The position numbers and the translations under genes were made by a program. From Paracoccus yibinensis (GTDB lineage Bacteria; Pseudomonadota; Alphaproteobacteria; Rhodobacterales; Rhodobacteraceae), in assembly GCF_030846195.1 (NCBI RefSeq), contig NZ_JAVCWH010000008.1, positions 31,643-95,642 on the forward strand: a stretch of DNA of 64,000 nucleotides. The letters are read 5' to 3'. Position 1 is the first letter of the stretch. Each line of letters begins with the position of its first letter. The notes beneath the pieces are model-generated. The model made no database searches. It saw only the letters and a program-made list of their open reading frames with translations, and had not been told where the DNA came from. Below are positions 53,480 to 62,690 of this stretch, one piece after another.

Positions 53480-54166
53480 CTAGCCCGCCTCGACACGCAC
53501 GTCGCGCACGCGCGCGTCACAGCGGCCGACGGCAATCCGCAGGCGGTCGATCAGATGAGTGCGCAGATAGGTGGCGTGGAATCGGCTGGGCGCGATCAAG
53601 GTCAGGCAGCCGTTTTCGGTCCCCCCATCCGACAGGCCGGCGAACCAGACATCGAACAGCGCCCGGTCCTCGGCCGCCAGTCGTGCACGCGCCGCGCCCC
53701 ACAACCCGTCTGCGGGCGCGACATCGGGTCGGCGGAAGGGTACCACGGTCCGATCGGGTTCCCCGCCCTCGCCCGCAGCACCGCCCCCCATCCGGGACAC
53801 GTAATCGGGACCGATATTGGCCCAGGCCGGCCGCGTATCCAGCAGGATCCGATCCAGGTCCAGACCCAGCACCGACACCCTGCCCCGCGCACCCTGGCGC
53901 TTGACGGTGATCCAGCCCATGCCGCGCAATCGCGCCATGTCGCGCTTGACAGTCCGTTCATCGACGCACCACAGCCGCGCAATCTCGCGCTGACCGATGG
54001 ACAACTCGTCGGCCTGCCAGTTATAGCGGGTGGTAATCAGCGCCATAAGCCGGAGGACCAGCCGCTGCGCCTGCGGATCGCCAGCCAGAGCATGCGCCAT
54101 CATGGCCGACAGGATGTCGTATTTCTTTGCCGCCGCTTCTCGGCCGACGGCCCGAATCCTTTCCAT
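53480..54166 (-). CDS. Plasmid replication initiator, DnaA-N-domain type
   Basis: Replication protein of the DnaA-like replicon class of Rhodobacterales. Residues 40-110 contain a winged-helix or helix-turn-helix segment (IGQREIARLWCVDERTVKRD, then RLRGMGWITVKRQGARG). Residues about 155-215 match the N-terminal domain of DnaA, the part that contacts the helicase: LWGAARARLAAEDRALFDVW and LIAPSRFHATYLRTHLIDRL. There is no AAA+ ATPase domain, so it is not chromosomal DnaA (228 residues against about 450). Divergent from parA across a 448-base gap that probably holds the origin. Class assignment is from family knowledge. Confidence 0.82.
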   Translation of the reverse strand: MERIRAVGREAAAKKYDILSAMMAHALAGDPQAQRLVLRLMALITTRYNWQADELSIGQREIARLWCVDERTVKRDMARLRGMGWITVKRQGARGRVSVLGLDLDRILLDTRPAWANIGPDYVSRMGGGAAGEGGEPDRTVVPFRRPDVAPADGLWGAARARLAAEDRALFDVWFAGLSDGGTENGCLTLIAPSRFHATYLRTHLIDRLRIAVGRCDARVRDVRVEAG

Positions 54167-54614
54167 CTCGTGGCCCGCCCTGTGCTGCGCCGTCTGTTCG
54201 AAACTGCCCCTGCGACGGTCCGTCCCTGTTTACCGGGACTGCAATAGAACGCTTTTCCCCATCGCAACGCCATTAGCGTCCTGCTTGGCGATTTTGTCAA
54301 GAGATTCGGTTCCAGCTGCACGGGAAGCCAGCTTTCGCTCCAGGCAAAAGGGGTAACATTGGTATAGCGGGACGTCCTGAGTGTCCCCTTATTGGGGCAG
54401 AATGTCCCGCAGTATGTTGCGGCAGCAGGCGCCGCGTCCCCTATTTCTTGCGTTCCCTCCGAAGCAATCTTCTTGCTGCATGATCCGTCGATTCGCGCAG
54501 CAGAGGCTGCCTTTCAGCTCTTCCCGGCTTCAACTAAACTTGCCTTTTGCCAAATGAGCAAATCCGGCGTAAAAGCGGAAGTGACGGTGATTTGCGTCCA
54601 TCGATACAAGGCCC
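54167..54614. other. Gene-free region between replication gene and parA, probable origin
   Basis: No coding region is supported in these 448 bases, which are more AT-rich than the flanks. They lie between the divergent replication gene and parA, the usual position of oriV and of the par promoter. A cluster of GTCCC motifs occupies the replication-gene side (separate entry); the 100 bases before parA contain no clear palindrome. No classical DnaA box was found by eye. Confidence 0.55.
54222..54440. repeat. Cluster of GTCCC/GGGAC motifs with nested hairpin
   Basis: GTCCC or its complement occurs at 54222, 54235 (reverse), 54369 (reverse), 54383, 54404 and 54436, six times within 220 bases. Two pairs are inverted: GTCCC-N8-GGGAC at 54222-54239, and GCGGGAC (54367-54373) with GTCCCGC (54404-54410), which encloses CCCC-TTATT-GGGG (54385-54397). 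Such clustering suggests binding sites of the initiator or of ParB. Confidence 0.5.
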
Positions 54615-55922
54615 ATGATGTATACACACCAAGACCTCGCTCGCTTGCAGGCTCAATCGCTCAAGATGCAAGGCTGGATTCGGCGACAGACATTCAGTCC
54701 CGACAATGAAAAGACCCTGCGCCGTTTCTCCAGCTGGGAGGTGGCCGAGCTGATCTTCCGCATGAACCAGTCCACCTTCCGGGGCAAGCTGGCTGCCGAT
54801 CCCAACCTTCCCCTTGGGGAAGTCGAGGAGGACGGCCGCCAGCGGTGGTTCTCGCTGGACGAGATCAACGAACTTCGTCGGCGAATTCGGATCAACAAGA
54901 AGTCCCTGATGCCGCCGCGCCCTGCGAACCGCCGCGCCTTCCGTGCGGCCATCGCCAATTTCAAGGGAGGAGCAGGCAAGTCGACGGTTGCGCTGCACTT
55001 TGCCCATGCCGCAGCCCTCGATGGCTATCGCGTGCTGGTGGTCGATTTCGATCCGCAGGCAACGCTGTCTCATTCCATGGGCCTGAACGACGTGGGTGAG
55101 GATCACACCGTCTGGGGCATCATGGCCCGCGACCTAGAACGTGAAACCGACCGCATGAACGCCGCCGCCGCAGGGGCCGAAACGGGCACGGCTCATCCGC
55201 AGCGAAAGCTGCCCTCGTCCATCCGTGACATGGGGCTTGGATCGCTGCGCCCCGGCGACTTCATCAAGCCAACTGCTTGGCCCACCATCGACATCGTCCC
55301 CAGCTGCGCCAATGCAGCCTTTGTTGAATTCGCCAGCGCCCAGTATCGACACCTGAATCCTGAATGGACCTTTTTCGGTGCAGTGTCGCGGTTCTTGGAC
55401 GCCTTGCCGGACGATGCCTATGACCTGATCCTGTTCGACTGCCCGCCCGCTATCGGATATCAGTCGATGAATGCGGTCTTTGCGGCGGACATGCTCTATA
55501 TTCCTTCCGGCCCCGGGTATTGGGAGTATGACTCGACCACGAGTTTCATTGGCCAGTTGGCCGAGGCTCTTGAGGATCTGTCTCATGGCTTTGAAAACTT
55601 CCCCACGGGGAAGATTGCCTTGCCTAAAGCCTTTGCAGACATCCGTTTCCTGATGACCCGCTTCGAACCCGCCAACGAACTGCACCAAGCCATGCTGGGG
55701 GCCTTCCGTCAGGTCTTCGGCGACCGCATGGCCCAGCATCCGATCGAACTGACCCGGGCCGTGGAGCAGTCCGGACGCTTTCTCAGTTCGGTTTATGAAA
55801 TCGACTATCGAGAGATGACGCGAGGAACATGGCGGCGCGCGCGCGCCACGTTCGATCAGGCGTATGAGGAATTCCGGGCACATGTGCTGGCGGCCTGGAG
55901 CAAGCTGGAGGAAGAGGCATGA
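54615..55922 (+). CDS. parA: ParA-family partition ATPase
   Basis: Plasmid-segregation ATPase, 435 residues. An N-terminal regulatory region (1-100) has a MerR-like DNA-binding stretch (RRFSSWEVAELIFRM, then RWFSLDEINELRR), as in type Ia ParA and RepA proteins. The deviant Walker A KGGAGKST is at 117-124, followed by VVDFDPQAT (142-150) and LILFDCPPAIGYQ (Walker B). Tandem ATGs at 54615 and 54618. Overlaps parB by four bases. Confidence 0.93.
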   Translation: MMYTHQDLARLQAQSLKMQGWIRRQTFSPDNEKTLRRFSSWEVAELIFRMNQSTFRGKLAADPNLPLGEVEEDGRQRWFSLDEINELRRRIRINKKSLMPPRPANRRAFRAAIANFKGGAGKSTVALHFAHAAALDGYRVLVVDFDPQATLSHSMGLNDVGEDHTVWGIMARDLERETDRMNAAAAGAETGTAHPQRKLPSSIRDMGLGSLRPGDFIKPTAWPTIDIVPSCANAAFVEFASAQYRHLNPEWTFFGAVSRFLDALPDDAYDLILFDCPPAIGYQSMNAVFAADMLYIPSGPGYWEYDSTTSFIGQLAEALEDLSHGFENFPTGKIALPKAFADIRFLMTRFEPANELHQAMLGAFRQVFGDRMAQHPIELTRAVEQSGRFLSSVYEIDYREMTRGTWRRARATFDQAYEEFRAHVLAAWSKLEEEA

Positions 55923-57019
55923 GCCGCAAGCGCCGCATGTTCGATATCGAGGTTCCGGTCGAGGAGCCTGAAACCTTCCCGGCGGGGAAGGAGGACGACA
56001 AGCCGCAGCGTCGCGGCCCAATGGCCACCGCAATTGCCGAAACAGTCGGATCCACTCGTGACCGTGCCCGGCTGGAAGCAGAAATACGCGCCGAAAATGA
56101 TGCCTTGGCGCAGGAGCATGTCAGGTTGAAGCGGGCCGGTCTGATCGTGGACCTGATCCCACTGGACGTCATCGACACGCAGAAGCTGGTCCGCGACAGG
56201 GCGCCTGCCGCGGACTTCGAACTGGCCGAACTGGTGCAATCCATCCGCGATATCGGACTGTCCAATCCGATCCGGGTCGAGCCGGGGAGGGAAGGGCGCT
56301 TCGAGCTGATCCAGGGCTGGCGCCGGCTTTCGGCCTATCGGCAGCTGCTTGAGGAAACAGGCGATGCGGAAACGTGGGGCCGCATTCCTGCCGGCATCGC
56401 TGCGCGGGGTGACGCCCTGGAGCAGCTTTACCGACGCATGGTCGATGAAAACATGGTTCGCAAGGACATCTCCTTTGCGGAAATGGCGCAGCTTGCCCTG
56501 CATTATGCAATGGATCCGCATACGGCCGAAAACGACCCGGACCGCGCAGTCGCAATCCTTTTCAAGTCGGCGGGCTATCAAAAGCGCAGTTATATCCGCA
56601 ACTTCATTCCCATGGTTCAGGCTTTGGGCGAGGTGCTGATCTATCCTCAGGAGATCCCGCGCGCCCTGGGATTGACCTTGGCGCAGCGGCTGGCCGAGAT
56701 GCCGGGCCTTGCGGCCGCGATCACCGCCGAACTGAAGAACTGGGACAGCCGGACGGCCAAGGACGAACTGAACGTCCTGCGTCGCTTCGCGGGGCAGGGG
56801 GCGGATACCTCCAACGACGCTCCGCCTCTCAAGGCTTCTCGCCCGGCCGCGCCTGCCGGCCGCGCCAAGACCACTTTCCAGATCCCCAGGCCGCAGGGCA
56901 ACGCAAAATGCATTGCCGCCAATGGCCGTCTGGAAATCCGCCTGCCGCGCGATTTCTCGGCGGTCGATCGCCGTAAGCTGGAAGCGGCGGTTGCCGCGCT
57001 CTTGGACCAGATCGGGTAA
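55919..57019 (+). CDS. parB: ParB-family partition protein
   Basis: Centromere-binding partner of ParA, 366 residues. A charged N-terminus is followed by a ParB/Srx-like domain at about 75-180 (LVQSIRDIGLSNPIRVEPGR, then LIQGWRRLSAYRQLL), here with the REGFELI-type pocket partly changed. A helical DNA-binding middle (ENMVRKDISFAEMAQLALHY) follows, and a C-terminal dimer region (LEIRLPRDFSAVDRRKLEAA). Translationally coupled to parA. The parS site was not identified. Confidence 0.92.
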   Translation: MSRKRRMFDIEVPVEEPETFPAGKEDDKPQRRGPMATAIAETVGSTRDRARLEAEIRAENDALAQEHVRLKRAGLIVDLIPLDVIDTQKLVRDRAPAADFELAELVQSIRDIGLSNPIRVEPGREGRFELIQGWRRLSAYRQLLEETGDAETWGRIPAGIAARGDALEQLYRRMVDENMVRKDISFAEMAQLALHYAMDPHTAENDPDRAVAILFKSAGYQKRSYIRNFIPMVQALGEVLIYPQEIPRALGLTLAQRLAEMPGLAAAITAELKNWDSRTAKDELNVLRRFAGQGADTSNDAPPLKASRPAAPAGRAKTTFQIPRPQGNAKCIAANGRLEIRLPRDFSAVDRRKLEAAVAALLDQIG

Positions 57020-57247
57020 GCGCATGCCCTATCCGGGAGTTTTTCTTGAAGGCCACCTGGTCGCCTTTTTCTTGCCTTATCCGCTTAATTGTCGCTATAC
57101 GCGGATAACCCCCCTGGGCTGATTGAATGGTGGCGTATACGGACCTTCCTTGTGCGAGCCGCAACTTTCGCGGCAGGGATGCGCGCTGTTTTCGGTCATG
57201 CAGCCGATGATCATGAAGTCGCAAAGCCTGCGAAGTGCACCCGACCT

Positions 57248-57261
57248 GGCTCTGTCGCAAA
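57248..57261 (+). repeat. IS6 element inverted repeat, left end
   Basis: GGCTCTGTCGCAAA, the left terminal repeat of the element; it pairs with 58049-58062. Confidence 0.9.
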
Positions 57262-57302
57262 CCACTGGACAGGACATGTAGGGTCCGCGATGTTTATGAG
57301 GT

Positions 57303-57985
57303 TCAGGCAGCCAGCCGACAAAACTGCTGAAACGGACTCAGGTCGGACCTGAACTGGCCCTTGCGGATCATGTTTACCAGCTCGACGCCGGCAATGGTTG
57401 ATGCGGCCGAGGTGAAGCTCTGAAGCCGAGCATGGGCCTGACCCGACGTTTGATGAAACGGTGGTCCTGTTCCACCAGATTGTTGAGATACTTCACCCGC
57501 ACCATCGCGATCGGGATTGGGCAGCCGAAGCGCTTCAGCATCCGGTTAATGTCCTTGATGCCTTGGGTGTTGGCAGCACTCTTGTCGATGACGATCTTGC
57601 GTGGAAGGCCGTTGACCTCCATTGCCCGGGCGAAGAACTTGATGGCTGCCGGCTTGTTCCGGCGCTTTGACAGCATGAAGTCCAGGGTTTTTCCGAACTT
57701 GTCCACAGCCCGGTAGAGATAAACCCACTGTCCCTTCACCCGGATGTAAGTCTCGTCCTTCCGCCAGGATCTATCGGTCGGCTGCTTGCGGCGTCGCGCA
57801 TCCTCTGCAACCTGCCCGGCATAGCGCTCCACCCATCTGTTCAGCGTGGCATGATCGACCCTGACGCCTCGCTCAGCCATGATCTCCTCGAGATCGCGGT
57901 ATGACACGTTGTAGCGCAGATAGAAGAAGACAGCGTGCAGGATGAGGTCTCTGGGGAAATGAGCGCCCTTGAATGATACGGCCAT
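57303..57985 (-). pseudogene. IS6-family transposase, frameshifted near the 3' end
   Basis: DDE transposase. Reading from the ATG at 57985 gives the N-terminal helix-turn-helix (YNVSYRDLEEIMAERGVRV) and catalytic residues Asp (RKDETYIRVKGQW), Asp (IVIDKSAAN) and Glu (LVEQDHRFIKRR). After PMLGF the frame breaks off at 57374. One missing A near 57420 explains this: restoring it gives SFTSAASTIAGVELVN and so on to a stop at 57303, or 227 residues. The change removes the C-terminal tail only; a sequencing slip is possible. Confidence 0.88.
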
Positions 57986-58048
57986 AGCTCATCCTCCAAC
58001 GTCAGTGCTCAGGCCGATCTTACCCTCTTGCCGCTGACCTGCCAAAGT

Positions 58049-58062
58049 TTTGCGACAGAGCC
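58049..58062 (-). repeat. IS6 element inverted repeat, right end
   Basis: TTTGCGACAGAGCC, the exact complement of the left end at 57248-57261. Confidence 0.9.
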
Positions 58063-58520
58063 CTTGCGGGCGTGGGGCGGGGTGATGTCGAAGTCGGAAT
58101 ACTGCGCAGCCCTCGTGGCATAGCTGCCGTCTTCCATGATGCCGGCCAGGCCCTCGTTCACGGTCAGCGTCTTCCCCACCCGGACGAACCCCTCGCCCTC
58201 GGGCTGCTTCAGGAGGGCGTCGCCCGGAATGATCGAGGACCCAAAGGCGACGTCGCCCGCCCGCCCGCCGGTTTCAGATAAACCGCGGCCCGTGGTCCGA
58301 CGCCAAGATGCGGCTGTCAGCGCAGGTGGTTTCCATATACTGGGCGGGGGCTGTTGCGCAGCACGATGATCGTCTTGCCAGCCAACTCCTCGGGGCTGTA
58401 GCCTTGGAAGGCGCCCTCGGCCGCGATGAAGTGCAAAGGGACGTCGGAATAGGGCCGGAAAAATCCACCACTTTCCTGCGTTCGTCCGGGATCGTCATCG
58501 GAAAAAAGCCCTGGCCGATC
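58063..58520 (-). pseudogene. Amino-acid ABC binding-protein fragment, truncated by the IS
   Basis: Remnant of a family 3 periplasmic solute-binding protein on the minus strand. Pieces occur in different frames: FFPMTIPDERRKVVDFSGP, then LHFIAAEGAFQGYSPEELAGKTI and LRNSP, then YMETTCADS, then DVAFGSSIIPGDALLKQPEG and FVRVGKTLTVNEGLAGIMEDG. At least three frameshifts are needed to join them. The N-terminal lobe is missing (bases 58521-58720 hold nothing recognisable), and the C-terminus stops at the IS end (PPHARKG). Confidence 0.85.
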
Positions 58521-58720
58521 CTGACACCGCCACGGCGGGCGTCTGACCTGCTGGGCCGCGTGCGTCATGTCTGGATCAAGGTTTTGGCCTTTCCGGCCAT
58601 CTCGAACGCGCCAAGCGGCTGGCTGCCAGCATGGCCGCCTATCTGTCCAACCAAGGCTGAGCGGGTCCGAGCAAGTCGATCAGCGTCAGGTGCATCCGAC
58701 CGTTGGAAGGGGCAAGCCGT

Positions 58721-60148
58721 CTAGGCGATCACGCCTGCTCCATAAAGAACAAGGCCAAGTCCCGCCGCCCCTGTCAGCACCGTCGCCATCCCCAGCTTCA
58801 GCCGGAACACGGCGATCAGGGCAAGCACGGACAGCGCGGCCGCGATCCAGTCGATGCTGGGCAGGACCGGCAGTTCCAGTGACAGGGGTCCGGCTTCGAT
58901 GCGCTGCACCTCGCGCCAGATGACATGGATGGCAAACCAGATCGCCAGGTTCAGGATCACGCCCACGACCGAAGCGGTAACGGCAGTAAGGGCAGCCGAC
59001 AGCGCCCGGTTGGCCCGCAGCCGCTCCATGTAGGGGGCGCCCAGGAAGATGAAGGCAAAGCAGGGGGCGAAGGTGACCCAGGTGGTCAGCAATCCCCCCA
59101 GCGTGCCTGCCAGAAGCGCGTTGTCCCAGCCTGACTCGCGGAACGCCCCCAGGAAGCCCACGAACTGCAACACCATGATCAGGGGTCCGGGCGTGGTCTC
59201 GGCCATGCCGAGCCCGTCCAGCATCTCGCCGGGGCGGAGCCAGCCATAGGTTCCCACCGCCTCCTGCGCGACATAGGCCAGGACCGCATAGGCCCCGCCG
59301 AAGGTCACGACCGCCATTTTCGAGAAGAAGACGGCGATCTCGGCAAAGACATTCCCATCCCCCAGTGCCACGACCAGAAGCACCACGGGCATCAGCCAGA
59401 GGATCAGCGCCACACCGCCCGCCCGGATCGCGCCGCGCCGCGCCGCAGGGGGCATCTCGGCCATTTCCGTGCCCAGAAGCGTCTCGGCATCATCGACATG
59501 GGTGCCGCGGACGGCTCCGTGCCCTCCGCCCGGGGCGAAGGCGCGTAGGCCGCCGCGCGCGCCAAGATAGCCGATCAGGGCGGCCGTCAGCACGATCAGC
59601 GGAAAAGGTGCGTCGAAGGCGAAGATCGCCACGAAGGACAGCACCGCCAGCAGGCGCATCGCGTTGTTCTTCAAGGCCCGCCGCCCGATGCGGACCACGG
59701 CTTGAAGCACGATGGCCAGGATGGCGGCCTTGAGGCCGAAGAACAGCGCCTCGACGACGCCGACATCCCCATAAAGGGCATAAAGCCAGCTGAGGGCCAT
59801 GATCGCCACCACGCCGGGCAGCACGAACAGCACCCCCGCGATCAGACCGCCGCGCGTGCCGTGCATCAGCCAGCCGATATAGGTGGCAAGCTGCTGCGCC
59901 TCGGGTCCGGGCAGAAGCATGCAGAAGTTGAGCGCATGCAGGAAGCGCCCGTCGCCGAGCCACCGCTTTTCCTCGACCAGGATGCGGTGCATGACGGCGA
60001 TCTGGCCAGCCGGGCCGCCAAAGGACAACAGCGCGATGCGTGCCCAGGTGCGGGTCGCCTCGGCTAGCGAGGGATAGACGGGCGGCAAGGTGGTGTCGGT
60101 CCGATCGCCGCACTGGCCTTTTTCCGTCGGACTTCCTGCATCGGTCAT
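58721..60148 (-). CDS. chrA: Chromate transporter ChrA, long (two-domain) form
   Basis: Chromate efflux protein of the CHR family, 475 residues with two homologous halves. The first half opens with TRTWARIALLSFGGPAGQIAV and MLLPGPEAQQLATYIGW; the second with FFSKMAVVTFGGAYAVLAYV and AETTPGPLIMVLQFVGF. The ATG at 60148 is used (AGGAGCC in front); in-frame codons to 60205 lie inside the upstream gene. It overlaps the chrB-like gene by four bases. The only intact gene after the IS. Confidence 0.93.
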   Translation of the reverse strand: MTDAGSPTEKGQCGDRTDTTLPPVYPSLAEATRTWARIALLSFGGPAGQIAVMHRILVEEKRWLGDGRFLHALNFCMLLPGPEAQQLATYIGWLMHGTRGGLIAGVLFVLPGVVAIMALSWLYALYGDVGVVEALFFGLKAAILAIVLQAVVRIGRRALKNNAMRLLAVLSFVAIFAFDAPFPLIVLTAALIGYLGARGGLRAFAPGGGHGAVRGTHVDDAETLLGTEMAEMPPAARRGAIRAGGVALILWLMPVVLLVVALGDGNVFAEIAVFFSKMAVVTFGGAYAVLAYVAQEAVGTYGWLRPGEMLDGLGMAETTPGPLIMVLQFVGFLGAFRESGWDNALLAGTLGGLLTTWVTFAPCFAFIFLGAPYMERLRANRALSAALTAVTASVVGVILNLAIWFAIHVIWREVQRIEAGPLSLELPVLPSIDWIAAALSVLALIAVFRLKLGMATVLTGAAGLGLVLYGAGVIA

Positions 60149-60618
60149 GGCGCGGCTCCTGCCCTGGCACTGGGCCAGTTGTGTGTCTCGTGCGTGGCGT
60201 CCCATGCCCGGCGATGAAGGGCGTCATGGATCAGCATTCTGGCCTTCGACTGTTCCAGATCGTCGCCATACAGGCGCGACAGGCCCCGGGACACCGCCAG
60301 CAACCCTGCACCTTCGGGCGCAAAAGCCAGGCGTGCGGCGTCCGCGCACCGCACGATGGCCGCCAGCCGGTCCAAGGCCGGAAGGGAAAGGCCGAACCCG
60401 GCCAGCATCGCGTCGAAACTGCACAACTCGCCGCGAGGGCTGAAGAACACGCCCTCCGTGCCGAACGGCGCAACACGGTGACGCTCGTCCACGTCTTTCG
60501 GATATTCCGCAGGCCGTCCGCCCGAAGCCAGGCGGCTGCGCCCTGGCACAGCACGACCGCCGGACCAAGGGGCAGCGGCGGCAAGCTTGTCCGCTGTTGT
60601 CGCATCGGGTGGCGGCAC
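60145..60618 (-). CDS. ChrB-domain protein, N-terminally degraded
   Basis: Companion of chrA in chromate resistance. Residues from about 50 to 140 match the ChrB C-terminal domain: GTEGVFFSPRGELCSFDAML, then DRLAAIVRCADAARLAFAPEG, then GLSRLYGDDLEQSKARMLIHD. The preceding 45 residues do not resemble the expected segment with RIACPWLIRRFVDP; traces such as RCPLVRR occur in another frame, so the 5' part seems frameshifted or replaced. At 157 residues the ORF start at 60618 may not be biologically used. Coupled to chrA by ATGA overlap. Confidence 0.65.
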   Translation of the reverse strand: MPPPDATTADKLAAAAPWSGGRAVPGRSRLASGGRPAEYPKDVDERHRVAPFGTEGVFFSPRGELCSFDAMLAGFGLSLPALDRLAAIVRCADAARLAFAPEGAGLLAVSRGLSRLYGDDLEQSKARMLIHDALHRRAWDATHETHNWPSARAGAAP

Positions 60619-60992
60619 GGGCGTTCCTTTCCTGAAAAAGGCCGCTCATGATCGATCCCGCCCATGCCGACGTCAAGCCGTCACGGATCATCGGGCTTTC
60701 CTCGCGTCCTGTGCCGGTTGCCGGTTGCCCCTCGGAAAGCCTGGGGGCGAGGCTCATCCGCAGGTGTCTCGGGTCCGGTCGGAGACCGTGTTGGAGACTC
60801 CGAACGATGGAAAAGGCGTCGCGCCCGGTTCGGTCGCAACGCCTGATCCGTCCTGGAGACTGCATCGGACGGAGGTCATTCCACCCGCGTAACGTCGCCC
60901 ACTACCGTAGCAGAGGGCGCGCTTTAGCAGTCGCCTTCCTCTGGCAGGCATGGGCGGCGGTCGTCAGGCTGCAAAGGCTCATCCCGCGTTTT
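60619..60992. other. Gene-free stretch between chrB-like and TRAP remnants
   Basis: No recognisable coding sequence in 374 bases on either strand. A missing chrB 5' end or promoter could lie in the left part. No clear hairpin or repeat was seen. Confidence 0.5.
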
Positions 60993-62265
60993 TCAGAACT
61001 TGTAGCCCGCAAGGCGCGGCAACATGTCGCCAGGTCGGGGACGGCCATGATGACCAGCATTCCGCCGATCATCAACGGCACGAAGGGTGCCGTTCCCCGG
61101 ATTACGGTGGACAGGGGGCTGGCGGTGATCCCTTGATGACGAACAGGTTCATGCCGATGGGGGCGTGATCATCGCCAGTTCCAGGTTGATCATCAGCAGG
61201 ACCCCATACCAGATCAGGTCGGTGTCAAGCGCGATCAGTGCCGGCAAAAGGACGGCGTGGTGATCAGGATGATCGCGATGCTTTCCAGGAACATGCCCAT
61301 CACGAAGATCATCGCCATGACCACCAGCATGAAGACCAGCGGCGTCAGGATCATCGCGACGATCAGTTCGGACACTTGGTTCGGCAGCCGGATGATGGTG
61401 ATCGCATTGCCGAAGACCGCCGCCCCTGCGGTGATGGCGAAGACCCATCAGCGAGGTCAGGACGGTATTCTTCAGGCAAGCCGCCAGGGGACTGGTGGCC
61501 TCAGGTTGCGATAGACAAGCGCGCTGACCAGAAGCGCGTAAAGACAGCCGACGGGCGCGGCCTCGGTCGCCGTGAAGATGCCGAAGTAGATGCCTCCCAT
61601 GACCACGGGCGGCATCAGCAGCGCCCAGACCGACTTGTTCATCGCGCCAAGGACCACCCGCCAGCCGGGAAAGGACGCGCGCTCGATCCCGCCGGAACCC
61701 CGCGCTGACCAGACAGAAGACGGCAAAGACCAGGGCCATCATCATGCCGGATGATGCCCGCCAGGAACAACGCGCCGATCATGGCATTGGCGACGACCGC
61801 ACAAAGGATCATCGGACCCGAGGGCGGGATCAGGATGCCCAGCGTGCCGCCTGCCGCCATCAGGCCCAGTGCGCTGCGCTCGGGAAAGCCGTATTGCTTC
61901 ATCTGCGGGATGGCCGTCTGGCCGATGGACACGGCGGTGGCGACGGACGAGCCGGAAATCGCCGCGAAATCGTGCAGCTGAGGATGGTCGCAACCCCGAT
62001 CCCGCCCTTGACGTGCCCGATCAGCGCATTGGCCATCTGGAACAGGTCGTCCACCGCGCCCGATCGGATCATCAACTGCGCCATCAGGATGAACAGCGGA
62101 ATGGTCGGCAGGACGGGCGAGTTGAGATGCGCCAATACCATATCGGCCACGCTTTCGACCGATCCTTCGGCAAGGAACAGCACGGCCGATCCAGTCAGCA
62201 GAAGGGCTGCGAAAATCGGAATGCCCGACAGAAGCAGCGCGATCAGCCCGATGACGATCAGGATT
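60993..62265 (-). pseudogene. TRAP large permease (DctM) remnant, several frameshifts
   Basis: Parts of a DctM-type permease follow each other on the minus strand in changing frames: LLSGIPIFAALLLTG, VADMVLAHLNSPVLPTIPLF and IRSGAVDDLFQMANALIGHV; FAAISGSSVATAVSIGQTAI and GFPERSALGLMAAGGTLGIL; IYFGIFTATEAAPVGCLYAL; LIWYGVLLMINLELAMITPP; then a C-terminal LPRLAGYKF before a stop at 60993. At least four frameshifts are needed and no start codon is evident near 62265. Non-functional as written. Confidence 0.85.
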
Positions 62266-62690
62266 TACGGCGCGCAGCATGGCGGCAAGGCCCAGAACGA
62301 TGCCGGCCGGCACCATCGGCGCCTGCACCCACCATACTGGAACCTTGAGGGGACCGGTGGAATAGGTGCCGAAGTCGCGGTTGAACATGACGCTGTGCCA
62401 GGCGGACCACCTCAGGATGGCGGCGCAGGCCATCACGCAAGGCGCGACCCAGATCCCGAAGCCCCGCCCGGCGCGGGGACCGGCCGAGGCGGTGAGGATG
62501 TCCCCCCGTTCATCGGCGCGCCCAGCAGATAGTGGTAGAAGAGCGCCACCACCACGACGCCAAAGCCCACGGCCACCGGGGCCGCCGAGACGATTGCAAG
62601 GGCGTGGATCGGCGAGGCCAGCAGGGTCAAGATCGGTCCAAGCTGGTCCGCTGCAACCTTGTGGCCTTGGGACGGATGGATCATCGTCAT
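62265..62690 (-). pseudogene. TRAP small permease (DctQ) remnant, frameshifted
   Basis: ATG at 62690, overlapping the stop of the binding-protein remnant (ATGA), gives MTMIHPSQGHKVAADQLGPI and the helix ALAIVSAAPVAVGFGVVVVA, with the frame lost in a run of G near 62500. In another frame it continues as MACAAILRWSAWHSVMFNRD, GTYSTGPLKVPVWWVQAPMV and PAGIVLGLAAMLRA. One lost base in the G-run restores most of it. Ends at TAA 62265-62267. Confidence 0.8.

Larger units (their letters stand above)
57248..58062 (-). mobile_element. IS6-family insertion sequence (about 815 bp), defective
   Basis: Bounded by 14-base perfect inverted ends GGCTCTGTCGCAAA (57248-57261) and its complement (58049-58062), characteristic of the IS6/IS26 family, enclosing one leftward transposase gene. 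The length is normal for the family. The 8 bases outside each end differ (CCCGACCT on the left, CTTGCGGG on the right), so no target duplication is seen; the element likely took part in a deletion or recombination after insertion. Its right end cuts the binding-protein pseudogene. Confidence 0.92.

Noticed and set aside
54167..54614. RepABC-type replicon
   Set aside because: No RepC-like initiator follows parB; the only replication gene is the divergent DnaA-N-domain protein.
57100..57140. CGTATACG-type palindromes after parB as parS centromere
   Set aside because: Only one perfect 8-base copy and one imperfect relative were seen; too little to support a centromere.
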